A stretch of 64,000 nt of DNA from Tannerella sp. (GTDB lineage Bacteria > Bacteroidota > Bacteroidia > Bacteroidales > Tannerellaceae), in assembly GCA_031271805.1 (NCBI GenBank), contig JAISUX010000020.1:1-64000 (forward strand), written 5' to 3'. Position 1 is the stretch's first letter. Every line of letters begins with the position of its first letter. The notes below the pieces were generated by a model. It searched no databases. It was not told the DNA's origin and saw nothing but the letters and a program-made list of their open reading frames with translations. The position numbers were made by a program, and so were the translations under genes. Below, in pieces: positions 35,804 through 45,616 of the stretch.

Positions 35804-36655
35804 TTAAATTGGCAACCCTCCCCCCGCCAGCCCGCAGCCTTCGGCCTGAGCCCCCCTCCTGAGCCTCGAGCGCTCCTCGCCCGCGCCGAAGAGGGCGAAG
35901 TCGTAAACAACCGGGTCGTCGGGGCGGAACTCCCTGAGGCGGGCGGTAAGCTCCTCGACAGAGCGGCGGTCGTTAGCCCGGCGGCTCAATAGCCCCAGCT
36001 CGCGGGACACCGCGCCCGAGTGGACGTCGAGCGGCATCATCAGCCTCTCAGGCCCCAGCGACCGCCAGACACCCATATCAACTATCCCGTCCTTCCTCAC
36101 CAACCAGCGGAGGGCGAGGTTCACACGTTTCAGAGCGCTCTTTTCGATATTCGAACCGTAGCACCGCACGTCCCTCCTCCCCCCGTTCGCCTCCGCCGCC
36201 GAGAGGCTCAGCATCTCCACCAACCTCTGCGGCGAGGCATCCCCCGAAGCCCCCAGGGCGGCGTCCATCGACTCGTTCATAAGGTAGAAATGCCTGAAGC
36301 CACGGAGCATATAAGCAAGGTTATGTTCAAAAAACGTACGGTGCACATTCTTCCGCCCCAAGCCTTCGTAGCCCCCCGACATGACATAGTCGTAAGGGCT
36401 GCAGCCCATCACGGACAACATCCTCTCGGCGTCGCGAAGTATCAACTCCCGCCTCCCCCACGCGATCGTGGCCACCACGAAGGCGACTATCTCCACATCC
36501 TGCAGCAGCCTGTACCTGCGGGGGAAGCGCACAGGATCCCGCTCTATAAACTCCTCCGTATTATACCTCAATACAAGCTCGTCCAAATAATCCTTCAATC
36601 CCTCAATCTCCCGAGAGCCTCCAATCCCCCGATCCTTCAATCCCTCAATCTCCAT
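35804..36655 (-). CDS. TIGR02757/DUF2400-family protein
   Basis: 283 aa. The family body begins at YLDELVLRYNTEEFIERDPV and continues with EIVAFVVATIAWGRRELILR, SPYDYVMSGG, NVHRTFFEHNLAYMLRGF, RRDVRCYGSNIEKSALKR and RLMMPLDVHSGAVSRELGL; these last blocks recall a helix-hairpin-helix DNA-glycosylase-like fold, but no activity is established. The first 21 residues are extra: EIEGLKD appears twice because of a 42-bp-spaced DNA duplication. The start codon overlaps the stop of the preceding gene by 1 nt. Synonymous sites are G-rich. Confidence 0.85.
   Translation of the reverse strand: MEIEGLKDRGIGGSREIEGLKDYLDELVLRYNTEEFIERDPVRFPRRYRLLQDVEIVAFVVATIAWGRRELILRDAERMLSVMGCSPYDYVMSGGYEGLGRKNVHRTFFEHNLAYMLRGFRHFYLMNESMDAALGASGDASPQRLVEMLSLSAAEANGGRRDVRCYGSNIEKSALKRVNLALRWLVRKDGIVDMGVWRSLGPERLMMPLDVHSGAVSRELGLLSRRANDRRSVEELTARLREFRPDDPVVYDFALFGAGEERSRLRRGAQAEGCGLAGGGLPI
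36590..36653 (-). repeat. Duplicated 22-bp block at the start of the TIGR02757 gene
   Basis: ATCCTTCAATCCCTCAATCTCC (as read on +, 36590-36611) recurs exactly at 36632-36653. The offset is 42 bp, twice 21. The 21 bp between (CCGAGAGCCTCCAATCCCCCG) look like a degenerate third unit. The repeat supplies extra N-terminal residues MEIEGLKD...EIEGLKD. Confidence 0.9.
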
Positions 36656-37530
36656 CAGAAATACCTTATATAAGCAGCCGAAAAAGAGTCATAGAGGGCA
36701 TCCTTCAGCCCCCTGCGGTATCGCAACGAGAGGGCGTTCAAGCCCCGCGAATAGTCCATGCGCAAGCCCAGCTGCACCGGCCTGTCGCCCGTGTTTTCAT
36801 ATCCGTAGAACCCCCTCAAGGACGCCTCGAAGCCGACCGCCCCCGCCCTTCCCGACAGCCCCGCGCCCCAGGCCAAGGCGTCGTTCTGGCGATGCACAAG
36901 GTCGTTAGTCATCCAGCAATAGAAGCCCGCCATGGCCATAAGCCGCAGCCAGGAGCCTCCGCCCGGAGAGCTATAGACTGTGCGCCCGGCGGAGAGGTCG
37001 AACCAGTAGGCCGCCGCGTCGGTATATCGCGCATCCACCAGCCGGTTGCCGCTCGCCGTCTTGAGGGCGGCCTCGGCTGTCACGTCAGCCCATTCGGCGC
37101 TTTCCACAACCTGGTACAATGCGCTCACAACCACGTCGCCATGCGCCCCCGAAGGCCAGCTCTGCGCCCAGGCATGGCGCTCGGCCACCACCTCGGCCGT
37201 CATGTTGTAGTATTCGTACATCACCATATACGCCTCCACCGCAGCCTTCCCGCCGGCTACGGGCAAATAGACCCTCGCATAGACGTCCTTCGTCCTGTCG
37301 CCCTTGCACGCCTGGTATTCCCCGCGAACCTCCGCCTCGGCGCGCCCTCTAAGCCGCCCCTCCCGCAGCTCCGGCAACGGGAAGGCGTTAGGCCCGAAAT
37401 AACGGGGCGTATAGATGAGGTAAGGCAGGTTATCCCTCCACTCGTCTTGAGCGCCGGCCCCCGCCGCCCAGAAGGCCAGCGCCGGCAAGACGAATGCTAT
37501 CCTTAGAAGCCTCTTCCCTTTAGAAATCAT
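36655..37530 (-). CDS. Putative outer-membrane beta-barrel protein
   Basis: 291 aa from the ATG at 37530 (MISKGKRLLRIAF). The signal peptide ends at AGAGAQ. The mature part alternates aromatic and polar residues as in a barrel (GRAEAEVRGEYQACKGD, DVYARVYLPVAGGKAAVEAYMVMYEYYN, SLRGFYGYENTG, LRMDYSRGLNALSLRYRRGL) and ends in a terminal aromatic (AAYIRYF). The function is unknown. Its start lies 11 nt inside the end of the PL8 lyase gene and its stop touches the TIGR02757 start, so the three are one operon. Confidence 0.75.
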   Translation of the reverse strand: MISKGKRLLRIAFVLPALAFWAAGAGAQDEWRDNLPYLIYTPRYFGPNAFPLPELREGRLRGRAEAEVRGEYQACKGDRTKDVYARVYLPVAGGKAAVEAYMVMYEYYNMTAEVVAERHAWAQSWPSGAHGDVVVSALYQVVESAEWADVTAEAALKTASGNRLVDARYTDAAAYWFDLSAGRTVYSSPGGGSWLRLMAMAGFYCWMTNDLVHRQNDALAWGAGLSGRAGAVGFEASLRGFYGYENTGDRPVQLGLRMDYSRGLNALSLRYRRGLKDALYDSFSAAYIRYF

Positions 37531-39718
37531 TCTTGAAGGGTAATATACGGCTCTTACCGGCATTGTCCATCACGGGGAGGCGAACCGAGAGGACGCAGGT
37601 GTCGGTCACCGTGTTCCAGCTCAGGAGCGAATAATCGGTAATGGTGTTGACGCGCGTGTTGAACGTAAATTCGGCATATTCCAGCTCCCTCGTAGGGTCG
37701 GAAACGGTAAGCTCCTCTATCCTCCCCATGTCGTTGAGGCGGAGCATGACGGCGCAGGGCGCGTGGGCGAACATTGTAAGGTTGCCGGTATAAGCCACCT
37801 CCGCCGGGCGGTAGAAGATATAATACACGATCTTGTCCGAGCGTACGGCCTGGAGGAATTTCGAGTTCTCGATCACCTCCACGTCGGGCGCGGCGGCGAA
37901 GGCGGCGACCGCGGAGGTGTCGGCAGCGGGCATGACGATGTATTCATACTTCCCGCCCGTGGGCTTCACTCCGTGGTCGATCCATAGCGTGAACATCCCG
38001 GCCTCTACAAAATCGCCGGGGATACCTTTCTGGCGGTTGGCCTTCTTCCAGGTGCCGGGTTGGATGCGGTTCTTGAGCATGACGCCCTGGCTGCCGGCGG
38101 GGAAGATGTAGCCGACGCTGTCGTGGTGCACCCAGAGGACGCTGTCGAGGGCGTACTCGTCTTGGGGGAGGACGACGCTATCGACAGTCACGGGGCCTTC
38201 CAAGTAGCACTGGTTCACGGTCGTGGCTACCGGCGCCCTGTCGGTGCTGTTGATATCCGTGCCGAGGCAGACGTACTTGTCGTCGAAGAAAAACCAGGCT
38301 TTGCGCGCCGAGAGGGGGTTGTGGGGGCTGATGAAGTCGAAGGCCACAGCGCCGTAGAGGCCGTCCGTGACCGCACCCACGAACTCCGTCAGGCCGTCCT
38401 TCTGGATCGACCCCTCGTCGGGCATCGTGTCGGCCTGGACTATGGTCGCGCCCGGCACTTTGCGGAAGTTGAAGACCGGGGTGATGTTCAAATACTCGCT
38501 GCCGTCGATCGAGAGGTAGTTAGCCCCGTCGCCGCGGTAATGGTTGGTCAGCCCTTCGCCGTTGTAAGGCTCTTCCATGTTGCGGTTGCGCACCGAGTAC
38601 ATCCTGACGGAGGTGTAGAACCCCGGGCGCTGGAACACAAAATGCTCCGACTGCCAGAAGAACTTGGCGAAGGATTCCGGCTCCGAGGGCTCGCCCCGTC
38701 TGGCCGCGGCGATGTTTTCCAACTCCTCGCTGCGGTAATCGGTAAGGCTCAGGAGGGCTTCCACAGGCTCCGCGGAGGCGAAGGCGGGCGAATGGTAGCG
38801 GGCGATGTCGCGGTTCATCACTCCCGGATCGACCGTGCGGCCGAATACCATCTGCTTGCAGACGCCGTCGAGGTAATAATCCACGGCCAGCTGCACGGGC
38901 TCCTCGGCGAAGGCGTACTTGGTGCCCTCCGCCAGCGTGGCGAACTCGACAAAGGCGGTGAAGAAGCCCACTCCGTAGCTCGTAGTGTTGTTCACCCTGT
39001 CGATGCGGTGATGGAAGCTGTAGTCGGCCTGGAGGCCGCGTCCGGAGGGGAAATAGTTCTCGTTGTCGCGCCCGTCGTCGTAGAAGGCGCCGTCTTCCGG
39101 CTTGTAATACTTCATCTCGCCTTCGATTATCCGGAGGGCGTCTTCGAATCCTTCCTCGTCTCTCTCGAAGGCGAGGGTCTTGGCCAAGAGGGCGGCGATC
39201 TTGACGCGGTCGCCGCTCGGACGGGCGCCTGAGGCGTTCATGTTAGCCCGGCCGGCGATGCGGAGCATCTCCTCGGTTTGCTTCCGGCTAAGCTTCTTGT
39301 CCATAGTGTAGAGGATGGAGAGCATGGCGGTGGGGGTGCCGATCTGGTTGTTCCACCAGTTTTCGCACACGAAATCGTTCTCAAGCCAATAGTCGAGGGC
39401 TTTGTCGAGGGCTGCCTTGAGGGCTTTGTCGCCTCTCAGGCGCGAAGATTTGTTGACATAAGCGCGCGCCATCTGCACCATGTTGTCGAGGTGGACGGTG
39501 TGGCGGAAGGCTATCCTCGAGGTGTCGGCATAGTCTATCCCCGGCCACGTGCCGTCTTCTTGCATAGTGGCGAGGATGTCGGCAATATGCTCGTTGTCAA
39601 CCGCCGGAGCTGTGTATTCCTTGCTTATCCGGTCGCGGATGATCTCAAAATCCGAAGGCTTTTCACAGCCAAAACTGCTCGCAAGTAGCAGTACGATAAA
39701 GAAATTTCTAAGGTTCAT
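37520..39718 (-). CDS. PL8-family polysaccharide lyase, lipoprotein
   Basis: 732 aa. Lipobox SSFGC (Cys18), so it is anchored in the outer membrane or facing the periplasm. The helical barrel carries the PL8 catalytic signature: ENWWNNQIGTP (119-129, Asn), FHHRID (235-240, His) and TTSYGVGF (245-252, Tyr). A beta-sandwich half follows with EGLTNHYRGDGANYLSID. The family splits hyaluronan, chondroitin, heparosan-like or xanthan chains by elimination; substrate not predictable. First gene of a three-gene operon with an outer-membrane-like protein and TIGR02757. Confidence 0.87.
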   Translation of the reverse strand: MNLRNFFIVLLLASSFGCEKPSDFEIIRDRISKEYTAPAVDNEHIADILATMQEDGTWPGIDYADTSRIAFRHTVHLDNMVQMARAYVNKSSRLRGDKALKAALDKALDYWLENDFVCENWWNNQIGTPTAMLSILYTMDKKLSRKQTEEMLRIAGRANMNASGARPSGDRVKIAALLAKTLAFERDEEGFEDALRIIEGEMKYYKPEDGAFYDDGRDNENYFPSGRGLQADYSFHHRIDRVNNTTSYGVGFFTAFVEFATLAEGTKYAFAEEPVQLAVDYYLDGVCKQMVFGRTVDPGVMNRDIARYHSPAFASAEPVEALLSLTDYRSEELENIAAARRGEPSEPESFAKFFWQSEHFVFQRPGFYTSVRMYSVRNRNMEEPYNGEGLTNHYRGDGANYLSIDGSEYLNITPVFNFRKVPGATIVQADTMPDEGSIQKDGLTEFVGAVTDGLYGAVAFDFISPHNPLSARKAWFFFDDKYVCLGTDINSTDRAPVATTVNQCYLEGPVTVDSVVLPQDEYALDSVLWVHHDSVGYIFPAGSQGVMLKNRIQPGTWKKANRQKGIPGDFVEAGMFTLWIDHGVKPTGGKYEYIVMPAADTSAVAAFAAAPDVEVIENSKFLQAVRSDKIVYYIFYRPAEVAYTGNLTMFAHAPCAVMLRLNDMGRIEELTVSDPTRELEYAEFTFNTRVNTITDYSLLSWNTVTDTCVLSVRLPVMDNAGKSRILPFKNDF

Positions 39719-39746
39719 AGCGAATATTTTGTAATTATTTGAGGTG

Positions 39747-39754
39747 CAAATATA
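39747..39754 (-). promoter_or_regulatory. -7 box of the PL8 lyase operon
   Basis: TATATTTG on the - strand, 29 nt before the ATG at 39718. No clear -33 element. Confidence 0.5.
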
Positions 39755-39769
39755 ATGAAATTATTTTTC

Positions 39770-40306
39770 TTAAAAAAGTAATTGGATAACTTCGTTTGGC
39801 GTGCGGGCGTCTTTCCAGAGTTTGGCCGTTTCGTCTCGCATGAAGCCCTCGAAGCTGGCGTGTTGGAACATGGCTAAGAGGAGGTTGTAGTAGCTTCCGG
39901 TGTTTAGGATGATGATTGGCTTGTTGAAGAGGCCGAGCTGGCGCCAGGTGATGATTTCGAGGAGTTCTTCCATGGTGCCGTAGCCTCCGGGGAGGGCTAT
40001 CGCGGCGTCGGCCATCTCGGCCATAGTGCGCTTGCGGTCGTGCATCGTCCGGGTGCGGATAAGGCGGGTCAGGCCTTGGTGACACCAACCGTTGTCGATC
40101 ATAAATTCGGGGATGACGCCGGTGACCGTCCCGCCGGCTTCCATCACTGCGTCGGACAGTATGCCCATCAAGCCGAACCGCCCGGCGCCGTTGATGACTT
40201 CCAAGCCGCGGCTGCCTAAGAGGGCGCCAAGCTCGCGCGCCGGGTCGCGGTACTTGTCGGCTATTTTGTCGCTCGAGGCGCAATAGACTGTGACTCTTTG
40301 TATCAT
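39770..40306 (-). CDS. LOG-family Rossmann-fold protein (TIGR00730)
   Basis: 178 aa. Family marks are VYCASSDKI, an alpha/beta Rossmann fold and PGGYGTMEE at 106-114, with RxxxM and Glu residues that bind a nucleotide monophosphate. Related proteins release the base from cytokinin-type or purine 5'-monophosphates; the bacterial role is often nucleotide clean-up. The start overlaps the atpG stop by 4 nt, so it is read as the last gene of the atp operon. Confidence 0.92.
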   Translation of the reverse strand: MIQRVTVYCASSDKIADKYRDPARELGALLGSRGLEVINGAGRFGLMGILSDAVMEAGGTVTGVIPEFMIDNGWCHQGLTRLIRTRTMHDRKRTMAEMADAAIALPGGYGTMEELLEIITWRQLGLFNKPIIILNTGSYYNLLLAMFQHASFEGFMRDETAKLWKDARTPNEVIQLLF

Positions 40307-41166
40307 TTCCTGCTCCCTCCTGCTATGTCTAATAGCTCGTTAGTGATGGCTTGCTGCCGCGATTTGTTGTATTCGAGCGTCAGCTGGTCAACAAGGTCGT
40401 CCGCATTGTCGGTCGCTGTCTGCATGGCTATCATCCTTGCGGCGTGCTCGGAGGCGTTGGAGTCCAAAAGGGCTGTGTAGAGCTTCAGCTTTATGGCTTT
40501 TGGTATCAGTACTTCGAGAAGCCTCTTGGCGGATGGCTCGAGGATGTATTCGTCGGGCGCGGAGGGCTTCCCGGCGCCGGCTGAGGGCAGGGCGACGGGT
40601 AGCAATATCTCTGAGGTGAGTATCTGGCTGCCTGCGCTCCGGAGATGGTGATAGAGGATTTCTACCCTGTCCACCTTCTTTGCTATGAAGAGCTCTGTGA
40701 GGGTCGTGGCCAAGTCGGCGATCCGGTTATAATCGGCCTTGCCGGCGAGGTCTTCGAGATTCGCGGCCGTGGGGATGTGCAGCTTCCGCATCGCTTCATA
40801 GGCCTTTTTGCCGATGGTATATACGAGGATGTTGCCTCCCTGCAGGCTCTTCTTATAGGCGGATACGGTCTTGGCGAGCTTGTAGATAATGTTGGCGTTG
40901 AAGGCTCCGCAGAGCGAGGAGTCGGACGAGAAGGCTATGATTGCGACGCTACGGGGGGGGCGCGCCTCGGCGAGGGGGGTGGGAGTGTCGCCATAGATGA
41001 GCGAGGACATTACGTCGTCCAGCGCCTCGGAATAGGGTCGCATGCCTGTGATTACGGCTTCGGCTTTCCTCAATTTGGCGGACGAGACCATCCGCATCGC
41101 CGAAGTGGTCTTCCTCGTGCTCTTGACCGAATTGATCCGCTTTTTTATTTCTTTTAATGACTCCAT
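40303..41166 (-). CDS. atpG: ATP synthase F1 gamma subunit
   Basis: Central rotor shaft. 287 aa, normal length. The N-terminal coiled coil (ESLKEIKKRINSVKSTRKTT, SAMRMVSSAKLRKAE) and the C-terminal one (ASEHAARMIAMQTATDNADD, LTLEYNKSRQQAITNELLDI) are the two halves of the shaft. Seven nt after atpA. Confidence 0.97.
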   Translation of the reverse strand: MESLKEIKKRINSVKSTRKTTSAMRMVSSAKLRKAEAVITGMRPYSEALDDVMSSLIYGDTPTPLAEARPPRSVAIIAFSSDSSLCGAFNANIIYKLAKTVSAYKKSLQGGNILVYTIGKKAYEAMRKLHIPTAANLEDLAGKADYNRIADLATTLTELFIAKKVDRVEILYHHLRSAGSQILTSEILLPVALPSAGAGKPSAPDEYILEPSAKRLLEVLIPKAIKLKLYTALLDSNASEHAARMIAMQTATDNADDLVDQLTLEYNKSRQQAITNELLDIAGGSRK

Positions 41167-41173
41167 GATGGCT

Positions 41174-42748
41174 TTATATTTTAACCTTGGAGGCGCAGTC
41201 TTCGATGGCTTTGATGACTGCGTCGTCGAATATGCCTTGCTTTAACGGCTCGAGGACTGCCTCGCGGTATTCTTCGCTTAGCTTCCGGAGGAATTGGGCC
41301 TCGAAATCGTGCACCCGGTCGGCTGCAACATTCTTGAGCAGTCCCTTAGTGCCGCAGTACAAGACCGCGACTTGCTCCTCGACGGGCATGGGCTGGTATT
41401 GGGGCTGGATGAGGAGTTGGGTGTTCTTCTGCCCCTTGTCGATGGTGTAGGCGGTGATGGGGTCGAGGTCGCCGCCGAACTTGGTGAATGATTCAAGCTC
41501 GCGAAACTGCGCCTGGTCGATCTTCAACGTCCCCGCAACCTTCTTCATGGCCTTCACCTGGGCGCTGCCGCCGACCCTCGAAACGGAAATGCCGACGTTG
41601 ATAGCCGGACGGACGCCCTGGTTGAAGAGGTCGGTCTCGAGGAAAATCTGGCCGTCGGTTATAGAGATCACGTTCGTGGGGATATAGGCCGAGACGTCGC
41701 CCGCCTGGGTCTCGATGATAGGCAAGGCTGTCAATGAGCCGCCGCCCTTGACTCGCCCCTTGAGGCTCTCCGGCAGGTCGTTCATCTGCTCGGCCACTTC
41801 CTGCTGGTTGATAATCTTGGCCGCCCTTTCGAGCAGCCGGGAATGAAGGTAGAAAATGTCGCCCGGATATGCCTCGCGGCCGGAGGGACGGCGGAGTACG
41901 AGGGATACCTCGCGGTAAGAGACGGCTTGCTTCGAGAGGTCGTCGTATATCACCAGCGCATGCCGCCCCGTGTCGCGGAAAAATTCGCCGATAGCGGCGC
42001 CGGCAAAGGGGGCGAAGTAGCGAAGGGCGGCGGGGTCGGAGGCGGTGGCGGCCACAACGGTGGTGTATGCCATCGCGCCTTTCTCGTGCAACGTGTTGAC
42101 CACAGAGGCTATCGTCGAGCCTTTCTGACCTACGGCGACGTAGATGCAATATACCGGGTCGCCTTTCTCGTAATTGTCTTTTTGGTTGATAATCGTGTCG
42201 ATGGCTATGGCCGTTTTGCCCGTCTGGCGGTCGCCGATTATCAGCTCTCTCTGCCCGCGGCCTATGGGTATCATGGCGTCGATGGCCTTGATGCCCGTCT
42301 GCAAGGGCTGGTTGACGGGCTGACGGAAAATCACTTCCGGCGCCTTGCGCTCGAAGGGCATCCGGAAGCGCTCGCCTGTGATGAGTCCCTTGCCGTCGAG
42401 CGGCTCGCCCAAGGGGTCGATGACGCGCCCCAACATGCCCTCGCCGACGTCGATAGAGGTGATTTCCTTGGTGCGCTTTACGGTAAAGCCTTCCTTGACC
42501 TTGTCGGTAGCGCCCAAAAGGACGGCGCCGACATTGTCTTCCTCAAGGTTCATGACGACGCCCATGATGCCGTTCTCGAACTCCAACAGCTCGTTGGCCT
42601 CGGCATTGTTAAGCCCGTAGATGCGGACAACGCCGTCGCTGACCTGCAAGACCGTGCCGACCTCGTCGAACGAGACTTGTACGTCTATCTTGTCGAGCTG
42701 CATCTTCAATACTTCGGATATTTCGCTAATTTTTAAGTCTTCCGCCAT
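41174..42748 (-). CDS. atpA: ATP synthase F1 alpha subunit
   Basis: Non-catalytic nucleotide-binding subunit. 524 aa. Walker [41 protein letters not shown] and the arginine finger region [17 protein letters not shown] are all present. Order and spacing follow the standard Bacteroidetes operon. Confidence 0.98.
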   Translation of the reverse strand: MAEDLKISEISEVLKMQLDKIDVQVSFDEVGTVLQVSDGVVRIYGLNNAEANELLEFENGIMGVVMNLEEDNVGAVLLGATDKVKEGFTVKRTKEITSIDVGEGMLGRVIDPLGEPLDGKGLITGERFRMPFERKAPEVIFRQPVNQPLQTGIKAIDAMIPIGRGQRELIIGDRQTGKTAIAIDTIINQKDNYEKGDPVYCIYVAVGQKGSTIASVVNTLHEKGAMAYTTVVAATASDPAALRYFAPFAGAAIGEFFRDTGRHALVIYDDLSKQAVSYREVSLVLRRPSGREAYPGDIFYLHSRLLERAAKIINQQEVAEQMNDLPESLKGRVKGGGSLTALPIIETQAGDVSAYIPTNVISITDGQIFLETDLFNQGVRPAINVGISVSRVGGSAQVKAMKKVAGTLKIDQAQFRELESFTKFGGDLDPITAYTIDKGQKNTQLLIQPQYQPMPVEEQVAVLYCGTKGLLKNVAADRVHDFEAQFLRKLSEEYREAVLEPLKQGIFDDAVIKAIEDCASKVKI

Positions 42749-42757
42749 ATTTCTTTG

Positions 42758-43312
42758 TTATATTATTGATTTGTTAATTTGAGCAAGCCGACGGCTTATC
42801 CTCTCGAGCTGCCCCCGGACGGATGCGTCGATGCGCAAGTCGTTTATTTGGAAAATAAAGCCCCCGTCGATTTCGGGGTCTATCTTGTTAGAGAATTCTA
42901 CCTTGCCGCGGGTCTTTTTCTCGGCGAGGCTTTTGATTCGCGCAATCGCGGTGTTGGTCAGGCTGCTCGCCGAGATAAGATGTACTACGCTGATGTGCTT
43001 CACCCTCCGGTAATGCGCCTGATAGCTCAGGGCTATCATCAGGAGGGCGTCGGTGCGGTGATTGGCCGAGACAAGGTCGATGAAATCGAGGTACGAGCGC
43101 TCGGCGTTCTTGCCGGTCGCGTTGATGAGCAACTCGCGCTTGGTCTTGGATGAGATCATCGGCGAGGCGAGTCCCCGCCTGAACTCGGGCATCCTCCGCA
43201 AGAGGGCCTCAAGAATCTGCATCCTTTGGTACAATAGCGTCTCCTCGCCTATCGACACGGCGTGCTCGAATAGCGCCTTAGCATATCTTCTGGAAATTAG
43301 CCCTTCGTCCAT
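42758..43312 (-). CDS. atpH: ATP synthase F1 delta subunit
   Basis: Links the peripheral stalk to the top of F1. 184 aa. The helical N-terminal domain starts LISRRYAKALFEHAVSIGEE; the C-terminal part has IDPEIDGGFIFQINDLRIDA, the usual delta/OSCP ending. Ten nt before atpA. Confidence 0.95.
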   Translation of the reverse strand: MDEGLISRRYAKALFEHAVSIGEETLLYQRMQILEALLRRMPEFRRGLASPMISSKTKRELLINATGKNAERSYLDFIDLVSANHRTDALLMIALSYQAHYRRVKHISVVHLISASSLTNTAIARIKSLAEKKTRGKVEFSNKIDPEIDGGFIFQINDLRIDASVRGQLERISRRLAQINKSII

Positions 43313-43318
43313 TAGCGC

Positions 43319-43828
43319 CTAATTGAATAGTTCTTCGGATTTCTCGGCCTCGTCGAGCAGCCTTGATATGAGCGCGTTCTGGTTCTCGGAGTCGCTCAGT
43401 TTGCTGCGCAGGACTTTCTCGGCAATATCTACCGACAAGACGGCTACCTGGGCGCGTATCTCGCCGATGGCTTTTTGCTTCTGAAGCTCGATGGAGCGGA
43501 GGGCTTCTTCGAGTTTCTGCTTCCCTTGCGCCGTGGCGTCGTCTTTGGCCTTCCGGATGATGCGGTCGGCTTCGGATGTGGCCTGGCGAAGGATTTCCGC
43601 CTGTCGCTTCCTTGCGTCTTCGAGTATGACGTCGGATTGATGCTTGATGTCGGCCAACAGGCGGTTAGCCTCATCGGCCTTTGCAAGCGATTCGCGGATA
43701 TAATCGCGACGCTCGTTGACCGATTTGGTGATCACCGGAAAGCCGTACTTAGCCAATACCAGAAAGACAACGGCGAAGGAAATGACCATCCAGAAGAGCA
43801 GTCCGAAACTTGGAGTTAGCAATGACAT
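43319..43828 (-). CDS. atpF: ATP synthase Fo b subunit
   Basis: Peripheral stalk. 169 aa. One N-terminal membrane helix (FGLLFWMVISFAVVFLVLAKYG) is followed by a long, charged helix rich in Ala, Glu, Lys and Arg, as expected for the coiled-coil stalk. It lies between atpE and atpH. Confidence 0.96.
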   Translation of the reverse strand: MSLLTPSFGLLFWMVISFAVVFLVLAKYGFPVITKSVNERRDYIRESLAKADEANRLLADIKHQSDVILEDARKRQAEILRQATSEADRIIRKAKDDATAQGKQKLEEALRSIELQKQKAIGEIRAQVAVLSVDIAEKVLRSKLSDSENQNALISRLLDEAEKSEELFN

Positions 43829-43840
43829 AGCTTCGGACGA

Positions 43841-44116
<276 letters not shown>

Positions 44117-45181
44117 TTATTTCGAATCCTGCAAAGGCGTAGCGTGATGGGTCTGCCGCGAAAGCCCGATGAAGACGGCCGACAGCAAAGTGAACACATA
44201 CGCCTGAATATAAGCTACCAATATCTCCAAAAAACTCATGAAGACGGACAGCAGAATGGCAAACACCGTCATTCCGGCGTTCATCCCTACTCCCATCTTT
44301 ACGGTCGTAAAAATCATGCAGGTCAGCGCCAAAATGATGGCATGACCCGCCGTGATGTTAGCGAAAAGACGAATCGCCAATGCAAAGGGCTTGGAAATCA
44401 CCCCGAACAGCTCTATGAGCGGCATCAAAGGCACGGGCACTTTTATCCAAAGCGGCACCTCAGGCCAGAAAATCTCTTTCCAATACTCCTTATTCCCGAA
44501 TAAATTAGTGGCCAACATCGTACACACGGCAAGCACTACGGTGATGCTGATATTGCCCGTCACGTTTGCGCCTCCCGGAAAGAAGGGTATCATCCCCATT
44601 ATATTATTAATAAAAATGAAGAAGAAAGCTGTCAGGAGATATGGCGAATAACGGGCGTAATCATCCCCAGGGATGCTCTTGCGTATGATATCGTCTTCGA
44701 CGCTCATAACGAACATTTCGATGGCTCCGACCAAGCCTCCCGGCGGCGAATGACGCGGATGACGCCCGTACCATCGGGCTACCGACAGGAATATCACTAT
44801 CATCAACAACGAATTTATTATCAGCGCTAATGCCGTTTTGGTCAACGACAAATCAATAGGCCTGACTTCTTCGCCTTGCGGGTTTTCTTCGACTATCTTC
44901 CCTTCTCCGGAGAGGTGAAAACCGTTGTAATTGCCGCCGTTTTCGAGACGCGACGACATGAAAATATTCAGCCCCTTTGCCTTGGAATAGACTATCACAG
45001 GCAAATACAGGGATATGTGGCGCTCGTTGATGGTCGTCAGATGCCACCAATACGAATCCTCGATATGCTCGAAGATTAAACTCTTAGTGTCAACAGGCTC
45101 ATCTGCAGCCGTTTCGCCCGCTACATCGTTGCTCGCAACAACCAACAGTAACGCTAATAATATGTACTTAATTCGCTCCAT
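44117..45181 (-). CDS. atpB: ATP synthase Fo a subunit
   Basis: Half-channels for ion entry. 354 aa, long because of an N-terminal signal-like segment and an extra periplasmic domain (about 1-120), as is usual in Bacteroidetes. Membrane core: PGGANVTGNISITVVLAVCT and FALAIRLFANITAGHAIILA, whose Arg is the essential one. The start is 14 nt inside the upstream membrane-protein gene. Confidence 0.96.
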   Translation of the reverse strand: MERIKYILLALLLVVASNDVAGETAADEPVDTKSLIFEHIEDSYWWHLTTINERHISLYLPVIVYSKAKGLNIFMSSRLENGGNYNGFHLSGEGKIVEENPQGEEVRPIDLSLTKTALALIINSLLMIVIFLSVARWYGRHPRHSPPGGLVGAIEMFVMSVEDDIIRKSIPGDDYARYSPYLLTAFFFIFINNIMGMIPFFPGGANVTGNISITVVLAVCTMLATNLFGNKEYWKEIFWPEVPLWIKVPVPLMPLIELFGVISKPFALAIRLFANITAGHAIILALTCMIFTTVKMGVGMNAGMTVFAILLSVFMSFLEILVAYIQAYVFTLLSAVFIGLSRQTHHATPLQDSK

Positions 45182-45605
45182 TGATAGCCCTTAATCGTTT
45201 TTTATCAATTTGATACCGTTTGTCAATATCGTAAAGAATGAACAATTTTATCCCCATAAAAAAGATATAAAAGACAAAGAAAGATATTAACAAGGCATAA
45301 TCCTTAAAATCATATAGATAATGCACCATAAACAAGAGAAGGAAAGAGACAAGTATCTGGATGACATTGAAAAGCATCATCCTTGCGATTGCCCGCGCGG
45401 GATTCACCTTATTACGCTTCATCCGCGACAAAAGCAATAGCACAATCACGCCCAACAGCAAGAAATATGCCGGCACCAAGAGCAAATAATTACTGTACGA
45501 ATCGGGGAAAACAAGCCGGATAAAGCATAACTCTACTATCCCGAAAATTATCAGCCCGAACAACACTAACTTCACTGTCTCCCTTTCTTTGTATATTTTA
45601 TGCAT
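45168..45605 (-). CDS. Small membrane protein of the atp operon
   Basis: 145 aa from the ATG at 45605 (MHKIYKERETVKLV). Four hydrophobic segments: about 9-27, 34-55, 72-92 and 99-120, separated by short basic loops (LLSRMKRNKVNPARAIARM). It occupies the position where other bacteria carry atpI or an AtpZ/AtpI-like assembly factor, between atpC and atpB. A role in ring assembly is inferred only from place and topology. It overlaps atpB by 14 nt. Confidence 0.8.
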   Translation of the reverse strand: MHKIYKERETVKLVLFGLIIFGIVELCFIRLVFPDSYSNYLLLVPAYFLLLGVIVLLLLSRMKRNKVNPARAIARMMLFNVIQILVSFLLLFMVHYLYDFKDYALLISFFVFYIFFMGIKLFILYDIDKRYQIDKKRLRAINGAN

Positions 45606-45616
45606 AGTTATGATTA

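Noticed and set aside
38060..39232. 390-codon + strand frame inside the PL8 gene
   Set aside because: Shadow of the lyase; no signal, domain or promoter.
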